Part shown: positions 14,639 to 15,396 of the stretch, piece after piece
Layout: each line of letters begins with the position of its first letter
Numbering within the stretch: position 1 is the stretch's first letter
From: Chitinophagaceae bacterium
GTDB lineage: Bacteria; Bacteroidota; Bacteroidia; Chitinophagales; Chitinophagaceae
Length of the DNA: 15,396 nucleotides
Direction of reading: 5' to 3'
NCBI GenBank assembly: GCA_026785745.1
Contig: JAJAZO010000008.1
Coordinates: 1-15,396, forward strand
The notes under the pieces: model-generated
What the model was told of the DNA's origin: nothing
The model's database searches: none
Seen by the model: the letters and a program-made list of their open reading frames with translations, nothing else
Made by a program: the position numbers and the translations under genes

Positions 14639-15396
14639 ATGAATAGCTCTCAATCAAAAGGAAATAGAAACTCTACGCCAGCCGGCGGAGAAGGGGGCAA
14701 AGTTGTTTTAGGATTCAGTGGTGGATTAGATACTTCCTATTGTGTAAAATACCTGACAGAGGAAAAAGGATACGAGGTGCATAGCATCATTGTAAATACC
14801 GGCGGCTTTAGTGATGAAGAATTAAAACAGATAGAAACGCATCCATATAAGCTGGGAGTAAAGTCGCACAAGACGGTGAATGCTGTAAAAAGCTATTACG
14901 ACAGCATCATCAGGTATTTGATTTTTGGAAATGTGCTCAAAAATAATACTTATCCGCTTTCTGTTTCTGCAGAACGATTAAGCCAGGCACTGCATATTGC
15001 TGAACATACACAAGAGCTGAAAGCAGATGCTGTAGCACATGGTAGTACTGGTGCCGGTAACGACCAGGTACGTTTCGATATGATTTTTCATATTATGATT
15101 CCCGGTGTTGAAATCATTACACCAATAAGAGATTTAAAATTGAGCCGTGAAGAAGAGATTGCTTACCTGAAAGCAAAAAAAGTGGATATGAATTTTGAAA
15201 AATCCATGTATTCTATCAATAAAGGATTATGGGGAACCAGTGTAGGTGGTAAAGAAACACTTTCTTCAAAAGGTATGCTGCCGGAAGATGCGTGGCCAAC
15301 ACAGGTAACAAAAACAGGCAGTGAAGAAGTAAAACTGCATTTTGAAAAAGGAGAGCTGAAAAAAGTCAATGACAAAAAATTTGGTCATCCTTCGGA
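14639..15396 (+). CDS. argG: Argininosuccinate synthase, N-terminal part (cut by window edge)
   Basis: ArgG joins citrulline and aspartate using ATP in the seventh step of arginine synthesis. The visible 252 codons cover the N-type ATP pyrophosphatase domain: KVVLGFSGGLDTSYC with the PP-loop SGGLDTS (27-33), YPLSVSAERLSQALHIAEH split around 110, HGSTGAGNDQVRFD, PIRDLKLSREEEIAYLK, and YSINKGLWGTSVGGKETLSS in the synthetase domain, split likewise. The C-terminal oligomerisation part lies outside the window. The protein carries about 20 extra residues (MNSSQSKGNR..., rich in Ser, Gly, Asn) before KVVLGFSGG, where relatives usually start with two or three residues; no later start codon exists, so the extension must be translated. 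The frame was read directly from 14639. Probably co-transcribed with the upstream acyltransferase. Confidence 0.95.
   Translation, partial: MNSSQSKGNRNSTPAGGEGGKVVLGFSGGLDTSYCVKYLTEEKGYEVHSIIVNTGGFSDEELKQIETHPYKLGVKSHKTVNAVKSYYDSIIRYLIFGNVLKNNTYPLSVSAERLSQALHIAEHTQELKADAVAHGSTGAGNDQVRFDMIFHIMIPGVEIITPIRDLKLSREEEIAYLKAKKVDMNFEKSMYSINKGLWGTSVGGKETLSSKGMLPEDAWPTQVTKTGSEEVKLHFEKGELKKVNDKKFGHPS
14673..14690 (+). repeat. Short REP-like hairpin within the argG N-terminal extension
   Basis: CTaCGCC (14673-14679) pairs with GGCGgAG (14684-14690) except for one A-G mismatch, with loop AGCC. It is GC-rich against an AT-rich surrounding and codes for part of the atypical ArgG extension. Only one copy is seen, so its repeat nature is a guess. 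Confidence 0.35.

Overview
The window looks like a chromosomal segment of a member of the Bacteroidota, most likely the Chitinophagaceae or close relatives. The case rests on three things. The protein variants are typical of the phylum: a split transketolase, a GNAT acyltransferase directly before argG, and a Bacteroidota-type small membrane protein. Purine-rich ribosome binding sites are mostly absent. Several upstream regions carry the phylum's -7 promoter element TAnnTTTG. The content is almost entirely housekeeping and transport. I see no phage, insertion sequence, CRISPR array, tRNA or rRNA.

Left part (1-4700). On the minus strand lie the start of scpA (cut by the window edge), mscL and a class III polyphosphate kinase 2. 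A plus-strand EamA transporter follows, then minus-strand frr and a WecA/TagO-like polyprenyl-phosphate sugar-1-phosphate transferase. Clear intrinsic terminators follow mscL and the transferase; a third, probable one follows frr and lies inside the 3' end of the eamA gene.

Middle part (4700-9400). A plus-strand N-terminal transketolase subunit stands without its C-terminal partner. It converges on a minus-strand pair, rbfA and a LolC/E-type permease. Divergent from rbfA is an MsbA-like ABC exporter gene whose reading frame is interrupted by one in-frame TAG. A long near-perfect hairpin repeat sits in the divergent promoter region.

Right part (9400-15396). Minus-strand genes encode a DASS-family anion symporter and a 3-methyladenine DNA glycosylase. 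A plus-strand pair encodes an EI24/CysZ-like membrane protein and an RsmI-like SAM methyltransferase. A minus-strand single-pass membrane protein of unknown function follows. The window ends with the beginning of an arginine biosynthesis operon: a leader of about 240 nt with mutually exclusive hairpins, a GNAT acyltransferase (probable N-acylglutamate synthase) and the first two thirds of argG.

The points most worth a second look are the amber codon in the exporter, the structured arg leader, the cysteine cluster in the arg acyltransferase, the ArgG N-terminal extension that coincides with a hairpin, and two kinds of repeat-like intergenic sequence. I do not see convincing evidence of an undescribed multi-gene system here.
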